Assembly: GCA_026874595.1 (NCBI GenBank)
Contig: CM049311.1
Coordinates: 17,569,676 to 17,633,675 of the forward strand
DNA length: 64,000 nucleotides
Source: Sipunculus nudus
Lineage: Eukaryota; Annelida; Sipuncula; Golfingiida; Sipunculidae
Reading direction: 5' to 3'
The notes under the pieces: model-generated
Seen by the model: only the letters and a program-made list of their open reading frames with translations
Databases searched by the model: none
What the model was told of the DNA's origin: nothing
Made by a program: the position numbers and the translations under genes
Shown: in pieces, positions 25,301 through 33,954 of the stretch
Position numbering within the stretch: the first letter of the stretch is position 1
How the letters are laid out: every line of letters starts with the position of its first letter

Positions 25301-26046
25301 GTATCAATATTGATCAATTGCACGTGATTATACTAGGTCTTGTTTACGCGGAAAGTATAGATATCGACCAGTGGCACGTGATTATACTAGGTCTGGTTTT
25401 CGCGGGAAGTATCAATATCGGTCAATGACACCTGATTATACTAGGTCTTGTTATCGCAGGAAGTATGAAAATCGATCAGTGGCAGGTGATTATACTAGGT
25501 CTGGTTATCGCAGAAAATATCAATGTCGATCAACTGCACGTGATTATACTATGTCTGGTTATCACGGGAAGTATCAATATCGATAAATGGCACGTGATTA
25601 TAACAGGTCTGGGTATCGTAGGATGTATCAATATTAATCAATGGCATGTGATTGTAACAGGTCTGGTTATCACAGGAAGTATCAATGTCGATCAACTGCA
25701 AGTGATTATACTATGTTTGGTTATCACGGCAAGTATCAATATCAATCAATGGCACGTGATTTTACTTTGCGGAAGTATCATTATCGAGTATCGACACGGC
25801 ATTATTGAAAACGATATCAATGGTAGGAGAGAAACCTGACAACCTAACAAACTGTTGCGCAACAAAAGATTCACAATATATGTTTTATCGATTTTAGTCA
25901 GAACTATCAATTATTCCGTTATATTTTTTATCCAAATAGATATAATGAATATTTGTATATGTATATATATACATATTTATGAGTGTAATTTTTGTATGTG
26001 TGTATGTATATGCGCATGTTATATGTATACATATATGTGTGTACGA

Positions 26047-26092
<46 letters not shown>

Positions 26093-27345
26093 GTATATAA
26101 ATGTATGTGTATGTATTGTTACATCTGTGTGTTGACATTCTGATTCATGATAGGCAGGCCCTTGTTTGCTGTGCGTAAGGGTGTAACAGTTGCTTGTGCC
26201 TATTAGGCAAGCATAGTCCGCTGCCACGTGTTGGGTCTGTAGTGTAGAAACACAGGGTTCTTTGTTCTAGATGTTTCAAGTCTGTTCTGTGTGTATTGTC
26301 CTATGGAGTTTACCATTTCTAGAATTTTCGGATACAAACTTATAAACAGGGGCTGTGTTAAGCCGGGAGAGAATAGAGAGAGAAATATGTCAGCAGACAC
26401 GGAAGAGTGTGAGTCAGTTTATGGACCTTTCCGATAATTGCAGCACTTATAGATATTCTTCGAACATTGTAACATATTTTATTCAGTCTTCAGTTTGCCT
26501 TTAGGACTAATACCAGAAATTCACTTTTGGATTACAAGTGTTTGATTTTGGAATTGAATTGGACTATTATTTTCTGAGAAGATTAACGTGAAATGTTCAT
26601 CTGGATTACACGTTTTAAGGACTTATTAAGCTGTGACAGTGGTGGTATCCAGAAAAGCTTAGGATCCGGACACTCTGGACTATACATTTTATTTATTATA
26701 CTATGTAATTTTATTGATTTACTTCTATACTATTGTTATACTGTGTAATTGTATTGATTAATTGTATTGTAATGTTAGGGTTGATTTAAAATAAATGTTT
26801 ATTATTTCTTAACAAAAACCACAGACTTCTTTATTTATTCCCGTATACATTTCACTCTACCTAGTGTTAAAGAATCGGATTTTTATTCATCTCAGTAACA
26901 AAATTTATGCTCGTCACGACTACGTGATCTGTTGTTATTAGGTTCCGTGACAGTATATATGTCTTTATATGTGTACCCTTTAATATGTAATTTATGTGCA
27001 TGCATACTATGTGTATGTATGTTAACTCATGCAAGATATCTATTTTTTTCTCATAAATATTCTAATATATTATATATACTGCAGAAAAATGATTGCACCC
27101 CGATGTACGTGAGGATGACACCGGACTCGACATCCCCTGGAGATTGTAAAAAGGGTAAGACCACAAAGGATTATGGGAAAGTGAAAAAAGGAGCGGCGTG
27201 TAAGAAAATGGAGCAACAGATTCCCGGATATGTCGTCACCAAAAAGAAATTCAAATGCAGGGCCAAGGCTCTTAAGGAGGCCAACGGTTGTAAATGCTGC
27301 ACGAAAGGAACAGTCACATTCCGCTGCTATAAATGCAGCGATTAA
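8328..27345 (+). CDS. gene 1: secreted trypsin-fold protease homologue with Cys/Lys-rich tail (5 exons)
   Basis: Spliced CDS: 8328-8400, 15661-15805, 19547-20091, 23550-23599, 27085-27345. All introns are GT-AG and the 1074-nt CDS is uninterrupted (357 residues). Residues 1-18 form a signal peptide. IVGG starts at residue 22 and the trypsin fold runs to ~250. GWG (134-136) and CFGDCGGP (197-204) mark the family. The catalytic positions are altered: the usual AAHC is CGRC (Arg63 for His57), the usual D-I-A-L is E-I-G-M (Glu98 for Asp102), and the nucleophile Ser195 is Cys201. Residue 189, the pocket base, is Thr. Residues 255-271 form a Lys-rich linker and 272-357 a tail with nine cysteines and many lysines that I do not recognise. 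Ordinary trypsin-like hydrolysis is unlikely; a secreted binding, scaffold or regulatory role is inferred. The Cys nucleophile recalls cysteine proteases of chymotrypsin fold, but without His this is weak. Gene 2 is its paralogue. Confidence 0.82.
10430..11960 (-). pseudogene. LINE reverse transcriptase remnant (Tx1/L1 type)
   Basis: Three open segments (11960-11574, 11549-11310, 11028-10693) and the stretches between them make up one broken RT. INKSPRNDGLP near 11700 replaces the usual KSPGxDG. VIALSMEKSL near 11330 replaces the usual (A)LDFEKAFD, so the first catalytic Asp is lost. DPLSPYLF is near 11140. The Y-S-D-D metal-binding motif lies at 11024-11035 with a frameshift in the following poly-A/T run. 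The reading continues downstream to about 10430 through typical L1 C-terminal motifs. Confidence 0.8.
12280..12620 (-). pseudogene. LINE endonuclease C-terminal remnant
   Basis: Minus-strand reading gives NQYNLLDIWRTRNPFKREYT followed by WRTKSES, then DAELFPYIKSDHFFIK and RGKGYWKLNKFLLED. The S-D-H-F block is the conserved end of the apurinic-type endonuclease, and W-R-T is the usual preceding block. The N-terminal catalytic half is not visible upstream. Confidence 0.65.
13203..14042 (-). pseudogene. LINE ORF1 protein (L1-type) with stop and frameshift
   Basis: The frame starts at the ATG ending at 14042 (MPENKMSAQRRQKANEQT), reaches one in-frame TAA near 13795, and continues with a coiled coil (LKRENKSLTEQLQVERAARE). 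It then has a beta strand block of the RRM type, NICVSCIPEERGE, matching the position of the conserved L1 ORF1 RNA-binding motif. Near 13430 the frame shifts, and the C-terminal domain is readable in the new frame (EMRNQLLLRGKRR, IQEDFEKRRKALPLIRKAHT) to about 13203. The order coiled coil, RRM, C-terminal domain is the L1 ORF1p layout; in active elements it coats the RNA. Confidence 0.75.
15661..15805 (+). CDS. gene 1 exon 2 (N-terminal half of trypsin fold)
   Basis: Acceptor tttttttgtcacag, donor gtaagtat at 15806; enters in phase 1 and leaves in phase 2. It encodes GVDARNDDITKAMAYIQL then FCTGVCISKRVVLTCGRC. VVLT plus CGRC aligns with the trypsin VVTAAHC block, with Arg at the catalytic His position and an additional Cys two residues before it. 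The same four-Cys pattern is kept in gene 2. Confidence 0.85.
16070..16138. repeat. (TA)n microsatellite, left of MITE
   Basis: Pure TA tract ending directly at the terminal repeat of the MITE. The element appears to have inserted into a TA array, as expected for TA-targeting elements. Confidence 0.95.
16139..16312. mobile_element. 174-bp MITE of Tc1/mariner-pogo type
   Basis: Perfect terminal inverted repeats of at least 22 bp beginning CAGTGAAACCTCGTTGTGTC lie at 16139 and, reversed, end at 16312. The element is flanked by TA on both sides. Length, TIR start CAGTG and TA target fit a Tigger/pogo-like MITE. The interior repeats 'cgctt(a/g)tgtcgaa' three to four times. It has no coding capacity. 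A related terminus lies at 27781. Confidence 0.88.
16313..16361. repeat. (TA)n microsatellite, right of MITE
   Basis: Pure TA tract continuing from the right terminus of the MITE. Confidence 0.95.
16905..17240 (+). mobile_element. tRNA-derived SINE-like element
   Basis: The left part reads tctatggttagagcacagag (A-box-like), ctcaaagccgggagatcgag and then agatttttcacggttggtcc, ending in an unrelated body with AATAAA at about 17201. The A-box followed by 'atttttcacggt' matches the minus-strand fragment at 6525-6645. A 105-residue open frame crosses it but has no recognisable similarity and is probably chance. Confidence 0.45.
17940..18115. repeat. GC-rich tandem repeat, about 3 x 55 bp
   Basis: Three units starting 'cagcacggg/cagcactgg' at about 17952, 18006 and 18056 share 'ggatcggctct' and 'ctgg..tggcttgc/gactggcgtg'. 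It is strikingly GC-rich for this locus. Overlapping open frames on both strands are by-products of low stop density. Confidence 0.6.
19547..20091 (+). CDS. gene 1 exon 3 (core and C-terminal half of trypsin fold)
   Basis: Acceptor ttttacag; donor gtaagt at 20092; enters phase 2, leaves phase 1. It carries TKDGEIGMIITKEKM (Glu at the Asp102 position), MYGWG, CMEPNK, TTTTCFGDCGGPAIKEG (Cys at the Ser195 position) and the end block SCAPGTPTVVASIFPRL. About 70% identical to gene 2 exon 3 by eye. The antisense strand is also open for 178 codons, as in gene 2. Confidence 0.88.
20165..20880. repeat. CCGTCCGTC tract and GTACGGGCGCC-type inverted motifs
   Basis: It starts 'ccgtctagtacgggacatat' then 'cccgtccgtccgtccgttctgcc', a motif also present at 47735-47780. 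It continues as a GC-richer block in which gtacgggcgcc, its reverse complement ggcgcccgtac, and variants recur (about 20446, 20616, 20646, 20760). It looks like subterminal DNA of a non-autonomous element. No gene. Confidence 0.4.
21215..21420 (+). mobile_element. tRNA-derived SINE, copy 1
   Basis: The A-box-like agctgagtggtaaaacgc at about 21228-21245 and a perfect B box ggttcgatccc at 21270-21280 form the tRNA-like head. The body has ggttttctccgggtactccg followed by gtttcctc, a core I know from widely spread metazoan SINEs. The tail is gtaaaataaataagttta. The same body and tail recur at 50515-50740. A real tRNA is excluded by the lack of an acceptor stem. Confidence 0.75.
22130..23190. repeat. 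tandem repeat with alternating 240- and 200-bp periods
   Basis: The block agcttctgtataaatcttta followed by ttggtggatcaatatcatc recurs at about 22311, 22551, 22752 and 22991, giving spacings of about 240, 200 and 240 bp. Each unit contains shorter sub-repeats of the form 'acagctgtg.attctctgg.attacctttacttct'. The same sub-repeat appears, diverged, at 55840-56780 downstream of gene 2 exon 3. Confidence 0.85.
23550..23599 (+). CDS. gene 1 exon 4 (Lys-rich linker)
   Basis: A 50-nt exon with acceptor aatttctgtttcag and donor gtaagt; it enters phase 1 and leaves phase 0. With the last base of exon 3 it encodes KKKTNTRTAKKLPIAFN. It is called because it alone restores frame between exon 3 and the downstream Cys-rich frame and because both splice sites are strong. 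Confidence 0.7.
24889..25795 (+). repeat. 54-bp minisatellite, about 17 copies, open in frame
   Basis: The unit runs cacgtgattatactaggtct then ggttatcgcgggaagtatca then atatcgatcaatgg. It is 18 codons long, so every copy stays in phase, and two frames remain open over long stretches. One frame gives repeats of HVIILGLVIAGSINIDQW, another of DYTRSGYRRKYQYRSMAR. No start context, no splice evidence and its position in an intron argue against translation. Confidence 0.85.
26050..26100. repeat. (TA)n microsatellite
   Basis: TA tract with a GTGTATGTAT-rich surrounding, just upstream of the solo LTR. Confidence 0.9.
26117..26952 (+). mobile_element. solo LTR (copy A), 836 bp
   Basis: It begins TGTTACATCTGTGTGTTGAC and ends GGTTCCGTGACA, the TG...CA ends of an LTR, with an AATAAA in the last quarter (about 26790). 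GTAT flanks both sides and could be a 4-bp target duplication, although the flank is low-complexity. It is collinear in reverse orientation with copy B at 33955-34884, sharing internal blocks such as 'gcacttatagatattcttcg' and 'tcacgactacgtgatctgtt'. No internal retroelement genes adjoin it, so it is a recombination-derived solo LTR, probably of a Gypsy-type element. Confidence 0.65.
27085..27345 (+). CDS. gene 1 exon 5 (Cys/Lys-rich C-terminal domain and stop)
   Basis: Acceptor tatatatactgcag; phase 0; stop TAA at 27343-27345. The 86 residues begin KNDCTPMYVRM and end CKCCTKGTVTFRCYKCSD. Nine cysteines, a CxCC and a final CxxC, with Lys as the commonest residue, point to a compact disulfide-bonded secreted domain. 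I do not recognise the family. No canonical AATAAA was seen in the following 250 nt. Confidence 0.8.
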   Translation, partial: KNDCTPMYVRMTPDSTSPGDCKKGKTTKDYGKVKKGAACKKMEQQIPGYVVTKKKFKCRAKALKEANGCKCCTKGTVTFRCYKCSD

Positions 27346-27720
27346 TTAACTGCGCTTAATTTCACCAATACTTTCCTGCACGTCTTCGTAATAATTATTG
27401 CCTGCATCTGATTGGGACTTATAACTTTATGTTTTTTGATAGCTTTTCCTAAGTAGAACTTGATGAAATCTCCAGTGCTAGACACATTCGTTCTATTATT
27501 ATAATCTTTTGGTTGTGTTGATTTTCCCTTTCATCTATACGGTTATATTTATTTTATAACGCCTTAAATCTACATAGGATACCACATAAACAATACGTTC
27601 GGAGCAATTTCGAGTTTTATGACGACGTGTATCTAAAACAAATTCAACAAGACTTCATGTCTTGCATGGTAACATTCTAAATGGTTGATCTTTTCTTTTT
27701 TGTTGATTTTTTTAATCATG

Positions 27721-27722
<2 letters not shown>

Positions 27723-27780
<58 letters not shown>
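27723..27780. repeat. (TA)n microsatellite
   Basis: Pure TA tract ending exactly at a CAGTGAAACCTC terminus. Confidence 0.95.
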
Positions 27781-27783
<3 letters not shown>

Positions 27784-27850
27784 TGAAACCTCTTTTATTT
27801 GCCAAACCCGGTACTTCAAGCATACACCGGCGTATAAGCGGGGGTAGCGG
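27781..27850 (+). mobile_element. pogo-like MITE terminus (one end only)
   Basis: Starts CAGTGAAACCTCTTTTATTT directly after a (TA)n array, sharing the first 12 bp with the MITE at 16139, then 'cggcgtataagcggggg'. The matching inverted end was not found nearby, so the element is truncated or very diverged. Confidence 0.5.
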
Positions 27851-28098
27851 AATACGGTGGGCCCTGACTTATGCCCTGACAACTTCTTTGATAAACATAC
27901 AGGCCTGGCCACCCATGTAGCTTGTTATAATTCACTTTGCTTGTTATTGCAAAAGAATGAAGTACAGCCGTTCCAAGATTCTGTGGTTTGTTTACTTTCA
28001 AAAACACAATCACATATTAACCTATTCCTATTATAGCTTTGGAGGGTTTTCTCATGTGCTTGGTTTTCATAACACATATTATTATTGATAAATGTCTA

Positions 28099-28149
<51 letters not shown>
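28099..28149. repeat. (TA)n microsatellite
   Basis: Pure TA tract. About 45 nt downstream, 'gttataattcactctgcttgttag' almost repeats the sequence at 27922-27945. Confidence 0.9.
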
Positions 28150-28151
<2 letters not shown>

Positions 28152-28199
28152 TGGCTTGTATATCTTTCATAATAAAGGAGTTTTGAGTCCGTTATAATT

Positions 28200-30100
28200 C
28201 ACTCTGCTTGTTAGTCCAAATACGAGAGAGAGAGAGAGAAGACAGAGACAGCATACATGGTGCTTGTCACAACCTCCATACAGGGTCATGGTCTGTCGAG
28301 GCGTATTGATTCGACCCTGTGTGACCGTCTTATTCAAACACTCCGCATTAATATGGTTTCTAATAGGTTATATCAGGAAACATACAGAAAACATTACAAG
28401 TCCGCAAATTTCTTCAGACAGGAAAAATTAGGAGGGTCCTGCTAAGTAAACGCATGAAATATATTATGATGTGTGAAATGTTGTTGTCTCACGGTTCAAT
28501 TGAAAAACCTGCATTTCGCTGCGAGAGAAGTGTGCATATATGCCACTAGAGGGCTAACCTTTATCCAGATAACTCCTCTCTGCTAAGAATAGGTCTTTAG
28601 ATCCTAATTGGTCTATAGTCATACCTATTCTCATGACCCGGGGTCATAAAGTCGTGAAATAGAAACAGATGAGTGAATGATTTGGCTTGCTCTGTTTTGC
28701 TCTAGACATACCTTTTTCGACAGGAATGCACGTTTAGCAAAATCTCATAAAAATATTGACAGTATCATGATCGGCCATACATTTTTTTGCCAATGAAAGA
28801 CATGTCTGAGGGGTAATTTGGGCTTCACCGCATCTGGACAAGGATTATGAGCAATTAAGGTACACAACCCCTGAATTCTGATGTTTTGTTTCACTGTTGA
28901 AACAATAAACTCTCTGGTAAAACAATGTTAAATATCATAATTTATTTTGAAAGATATCCAAACGAGGTCTAGGAAATTTGTAGATGTTATATAGGAAAAT
29001 TATAACATTAACGTGTAAATATATTCAAGAGTCGCATAAGTTGGTGTTAACAGAACACTTGACACTTTTATTAATTGTTCTACCAATGGAAATTCTTAAA
29101 CATTTGCACATGATATCTACATGGCATGCTTTGTTAATATTTAAAATTAGATTCGGTCTCAATATGATTTTTTGTAGTATATGAATTTGAAAATGGGCTT
29201 TTTTCGGTTTTTCGGTGATATTTTCACTATGGCGGAACACGTTTTAGAAAAGTGACCAATCGGTTCACATAATATTCTGTAAAACATGCAGAATGAGATA
29301 ATAATCTTATTAAAAGACAAAAATTTGTATGTCATTCTTTGAATTTTTTAAATAAGAAATAATGTAAACATTTTGGAGTTAAAAGTTTACTGAATCCTTC
29401 ACAGGTGGCGCTGGCGATTGTGAGACACAGAGCCGGCCTGTAAAGTTTGGGCGCACAGAAAATGGAGATGTTGTATAAGATTCACCGCACATTTATTCTC
29501 ATTCAAAAATACTCCATACAGAAAACTAACTGTCTCAACAATATGCCCTCTCCTTTTAGTCACTCCTGTTAAAACAGCATTAGCATAGAGTCAATCAACC
29601 TCGCTCGCCCCATAATTGACTCTGCGGAGTCCCATCCGCATGGGGGAGGGGGGAGGGGAGTCCAGTGGCAAATGATAGGACGGTCCCAGTTATTGACCTC
29701 GTAATATAACTAGAGAAAACCTACAGCGATGTATGACGTAACCAGACAGCTGATACCTACGTGAGTGACTCTCATCATACGCCGCTGGTGTATTTAGAAG
29801 CCCCGGTGCATTGCGGGGGTCAGATATAACTCCAACAATCCCGTTACAGACAGAAAACAGGCAAATATTGGAAGTTAAAACCATTTAAATTTAACAGTTA
29901 TATATACTTAGAGATACATTGTGGTGAACCTTTATAATGTTTTAGCACATTGAAATTAATTCTAGTTTTCAAAACAGAAATGCAGCTGGATTAATGCTCC
30001 TGTTGTTTTCAGCCGACCAAAGTTATGTTCAATTGGAGATTTGATCAGAAAAATTATCAAATATGATCATCCTAGTGCAGCAAGGACATGTCTGAACACG
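28200..30100. other. gene-free intergenic stretch
   Basis: AT-rich sequence with a short GA tract at about 28224 and a G-rich patch at 29641-29660. No gene, RNA or clear repeat seen. Confidence 0.5.
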
Positions 30101-30107
30101 TCATGCG

Positions 30108-30110
<3 letters not shown>

Positions 30111-30176
<66 letters not shown>
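30111..30176. repeat. (TA)n microsatellite
   Basis: Pure TA tract. Confidence 0.95.
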
Positions 30177-30179
<3 letters not shown>

Positions 30180-31195
30180 TGTGTAGACTGTACTTATATT
30201 ATCACGAATTTAGGGACTTTTTGCCTCCCTGACTAAAGCACTCTACGGATAACTACAAAACATCCAAAATGTCACACTGCGCACTGTAACATTTCCAATA
30301 AGTAGCTGTTTTCCCAAGTTAGTAATTTCAAATAGATTAAATATATCATGCTCTCTGACATGAAAATCAAATATATACACTATAAATTACTCACGTAAAG
30401 CATTGCTTGGGAATTATTTTGAAATATTAAACTAATATTTTCTCATAAGGTTCACGTCCCCACATAATAGATCGAGCAAATACAAAAGGCTGGTATGATA
30501 TTTTCCTGTTCAGGGAAATAAATAATACATTTTTCATTTATAGTTATAATTAAAGTAAGAAACACAACACAGAAGCATTCCACAATGGATAAAATGCTAT
30601 TAATGAGAGAAATAATATAGCAATGTACCTCGGTTAAACGGTATACGTGGGGGATAAATGACAATGTTTAATATTTCATTCCCTCTTCGCTAACAATTAT
30701 GCCGTTCAAGATATAACGGCGTCGAAAGATGACAACGGGGGAGGGGGGGTCTCGATACATAATAACGATGGAGGACACCTTCCTAATTGTCGTTTAACTT
30801 TTTAGCGTATCTTATCGATAATCAAACTGGTGTTTCTTCCTTTGAGTGGCTAATTATACGAAATATGCTGTTATCCGCTCACAATCGCCTCAAATATAAC
30901 TGTTCAAACATTTCGTAGCATCCCGCTTCCATTGGTTCCCATTAAAAGTGAAATGGTATGAATCCTGACATCTTTGAACGAGAAGTCACGCCAAAAGTTC
31001 GTCTTGAATGTTAATGAATATGGAATAGGCTCAGTAATTAAGATTTCTACAGAAGCACATTCAGGGATGTGTGAGTTCATTAGCACAAGAGGGCTAAATC
31101 TAAATGCTGGCCCAGTATTCTGATTGCACTGATCTGTATTCAGAATACTTCGGAACTGCTGCATGCCTCCACCTCTACATACTATAGACCGCCAC
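30177..31195. other. gene-free intergenic stretch
   Basis: No recognisable feature apart from a G-rich patch at 30737-30749. Confidence 0.5.
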
Positions 31196-31545
31196 TGTGA
31201 CCTTGAACTCAATAGGGTTCTTTATCCGTGGGTGGGTGATACATATGTGAAAGATGAAAGGTTTTGCTCAAACTGTTTGGCTTAAAATGGGTTTAACAAC
31301 TTTTTTTAAGAAGTTGGTCAAGTGGCCTTGCCTTTGACCAGGTGACCACAAAATCCACAGGGTTCTTCATCTAAGGGTGAGCCATATGTGAAAAATGAAA
31401 AGGTTTTGGTTCAATGGTTTGCCTGAAAATGGATCCACAGGCCTTTTCAAGAAATGGGTCACTTGGCCTTGACCTTTGACCCCGTGACCTCTTACTGGAT
31501 AGGATTCTACATTAATGGGCGGGGAAGCCATATATGATTTTTTTT
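31196..31545. repeat. tandem repeat, about 2.5 x 143 bp, with TTGACCTTTGACC motif
   Basis: Units share 'agggttctt.atc.....ggtgag...atatgtgaaa.atgaaaggtttt' and 'tggccttgacctttgaccccgtgacc'. The anchor 'gggttct(t/a)' falls at about 31215, 31360 and 31501. This repeat style is widespread in marine invertebrate genomes. The short ORFs crossing it are not coding. Confidence 0.75.
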
Positions 31546-31559
31546 TTCTTATTGTCAGT

Positions 31560-31970
31560 TGGAAATGCATAAAAATCCAAAAGGCGCCTCGATAAAAAGC
31601 GTGATGTGAGTGGAGGCCATTTACTTGTGCGCAAGAAATAATTATGTCGAAAAAAATATGAAAGCGTTTGAATTAAAAATTTTGAGGGAGTACAAGTGAA
31701 GTTAAAATGAACATTGAGATCAACTGGAATTTTTGAGAAATCTGTGACCGCGAATTGGGCAAAACACCGTATCAAGAAGACCCGGCCAATGACACGTTTC
31801 ACATGTGGCCAATGAGCATGAAAGTCATAAAGGCGTCTCAAGAAAAAGTGTGACGGGCGTGAAAGCCGTTTACTAATTCTTTCGTGCGCATGGGTTAATT
31901 ACGTCGTGCGCACGAGTTAACAAATCATGCGCACGAATTATTAAGTCGGGCGCAACACTTCATTTTTTTT
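31560..31970. repeat. duplicated block with TCGTGCGCACGA palindromes
   Basis: Two copies of a 'aa(a/g)gcg(c/t)ctc.a.aaaaag.gtga.g.g.gtg.a.gcc.tttact' block lie at about 31578 and 31827. The second is followed by four spaced variants of TCGTGCGCACGA (31880-31955) about 20-25 bp apart. A non-autonomous transposon fragment is the likely source. Confidence 0.5.
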
Positions 31971-33676
31971 CTTGAGGCACTAAGGGGCCACCTTACAATC
32001 AAATGATTTGTGCTGCACGGACGTATGGCGGCCCCATGTATATCGTTACAGAGGTACAAAACCTGTAAATAAAAGAGTATAAAGGCATAATTGGTGTTTA
32101 GTTGTTTAATCGTTTATTTAAGATTGCAAAAGCACTAGAGGTCTCATTTTTTCACAGCTTACATAAAACAAATATTAAACGATAGGCGCTGAACATTCAC
32201 ATATAAAGGTATGTGCCTGTGGGAGCTGTAGACCACGCTCGGGCTCAAAACCTGGTGGTTATCATAAATGGCCAGAAAGTTTACGAAATTCTTACAAATG
32301 TCGTGTTGCATGGTGAAGTTTTTTTAATACATGATTAAATTGCAACGATGTTGGTAAATTTCGCGTTATAAAATAATGCAAACAAGAATTCTTGAAAGCT
32401 GTTATGTATTACATTCAACGCTTTTGCGCAGTAGCCTCTAGGGAGGCCTGATTCGGGTCACTTGATCATATCACTCAACGTATTACATCTTAAAGTTCGG
32501 GAAGTACATTGCTTCATGAGATGCATCCCGTGCTGAACGGAAACATCCAATCGAATACGGCTATTGCGCCTGTCATATGCATCGCCATATGAGCTAATTA
32601 TATTCACCAATGTTTAAGCAATATGTGATATTCATAAAGATTATGCTCGGTCACACAAATCGCAGGGCTCATTAAGCATAGTTATATGTTTTAGATTTTA
32701 ATAAAACTTACAGCTAATAAACCTGTTCAGTTGTGAACAGGGAAGGCCTATACGTACCCTACCATTCACGTCTGACAAAGGTTCATATATAGTGGGAAAT
32801 AGTTCAATCTGTACCTGTATTTAAATACAAAATATTAGATTATGCCGGGAATTGCCTAAAAAAATTGTGAAAAACTGATGTCTTCCACTTTCCAGTCACC
32901 ATTCCAGTAGCTTGTACGTGTCTACACGTGTCTAGATAAATGTAGGTGGGTCGCTTTGCATGGTACAGTAACGATCTCGTAAAAAATTGAAACAATATGC
33001 GGGCTTGCGCAAAAGTTAAAAGCTCGATTGCTGAGTCAACCGGCACAGGTTTTTTTATCAAACAAATTTTTATATGAATGTTGCATAATTGTAAATAAAG
33101 ACATCTGTCATCGATATGTGTGATTCACTCGTTATCTAATAATAGTTTCAGTTCTCCTTTAACGTCTTATGATCGTAAAACTACCTTGGTTTAGCTTTTA
33201 ATCCATATTAAAATGAAGTTAAGCCATAATGATGCATAAATATTTGGAATAATTAGAATATTTTCTTTTAGATGACAATATGTGAACAGTGTCTCAGTGT
33301 TTTCGGTGAAGATTTTAAACTTAAACATTTCTAACCACAACCGACTCCATACGATTCTTGTACAGTCCTTCAATACCAAGTCTGATTGACTATACTGCTA
33401 CTAGTTGTTCATTATATTGACACAACCTTGTAATAAAATGCACACATATACAGTATAGTTTATGTTTATAGTATATCTAAAAAACTTTAACATTAGGGTT
33501 TTCAAAACATTGGCTTGGGGACAAAACTGAGACTTTGAAGGTGTGGTCACGCATAATTAAACATACGTTGAATGCGTTCTCTAAGTAAACTGGGATTGCA
33601 ATGATTGATTGATAATTTTTATTTCAGAAACCTTGCCAAAACATTGTAAGGTTGCCGATATTTACATTCCCAATAC
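31971..33676. other. gene-free intergenic stretch
   Basis: AT-rich sequence, no recognisable gene or repeat. Confidence 0.5.
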
Positions 33677-33744
33677 GAAGAGGGAGAGGGATAGAGAGAG
33701 AACGAGAGAGCAAGAGAGAGAGAGAGAGAGGGAGAGAGAGAGAG
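33677..33744. repeat. (GA)n-rich microsatellite
   Basis: Imperfect GA tract producing false Arg/Glu-rich frames. Confidence 0.9.
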
Positions 33745-33894
33745 TTTTGCAAATTGCGACTTCACAGACCAGGAACGTGTGTAAATTATTTCTCAACAGC
33801 TGTTTCGAAGATACCTATGCTGTTTGCAGACCATAAAGCTTGCGTAATTTCTCTCAGTGCGTGCGTCTTTTGAGACTAGGGCAATTGAATGACA

Positions 33895-33896
<2 letters not shown>

Positions 33897-33941
<45 letters not shown>
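33897..33941. repeat. (TA)n microsatellite
   Basis: Pure TA tract next to the 3' end of solo LTR copy B. Confidence 0.95.
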
Positions 33942-33942
<1 letters not shown>

Positions 33943-33954
33943 TCGTGTGTACAG

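Larger units (their letters stand above)
23600..27084 (+). other. gene 1 intron 4 (3.5 kb)
   Basis: It contains a 54-bp minisatellite, a (TA)n array and a solo LTR. 23600-24880 is AT-rich without recognisable features. Confidence 0.7.

Noticed and set aside
24889-25839. Repeat protein gene with hydrophobic 18-residue repeats
   Set aside because: Located in an intron, no signal or start context, and two frames are open at once; explained by a 54-bp tandem repeat.
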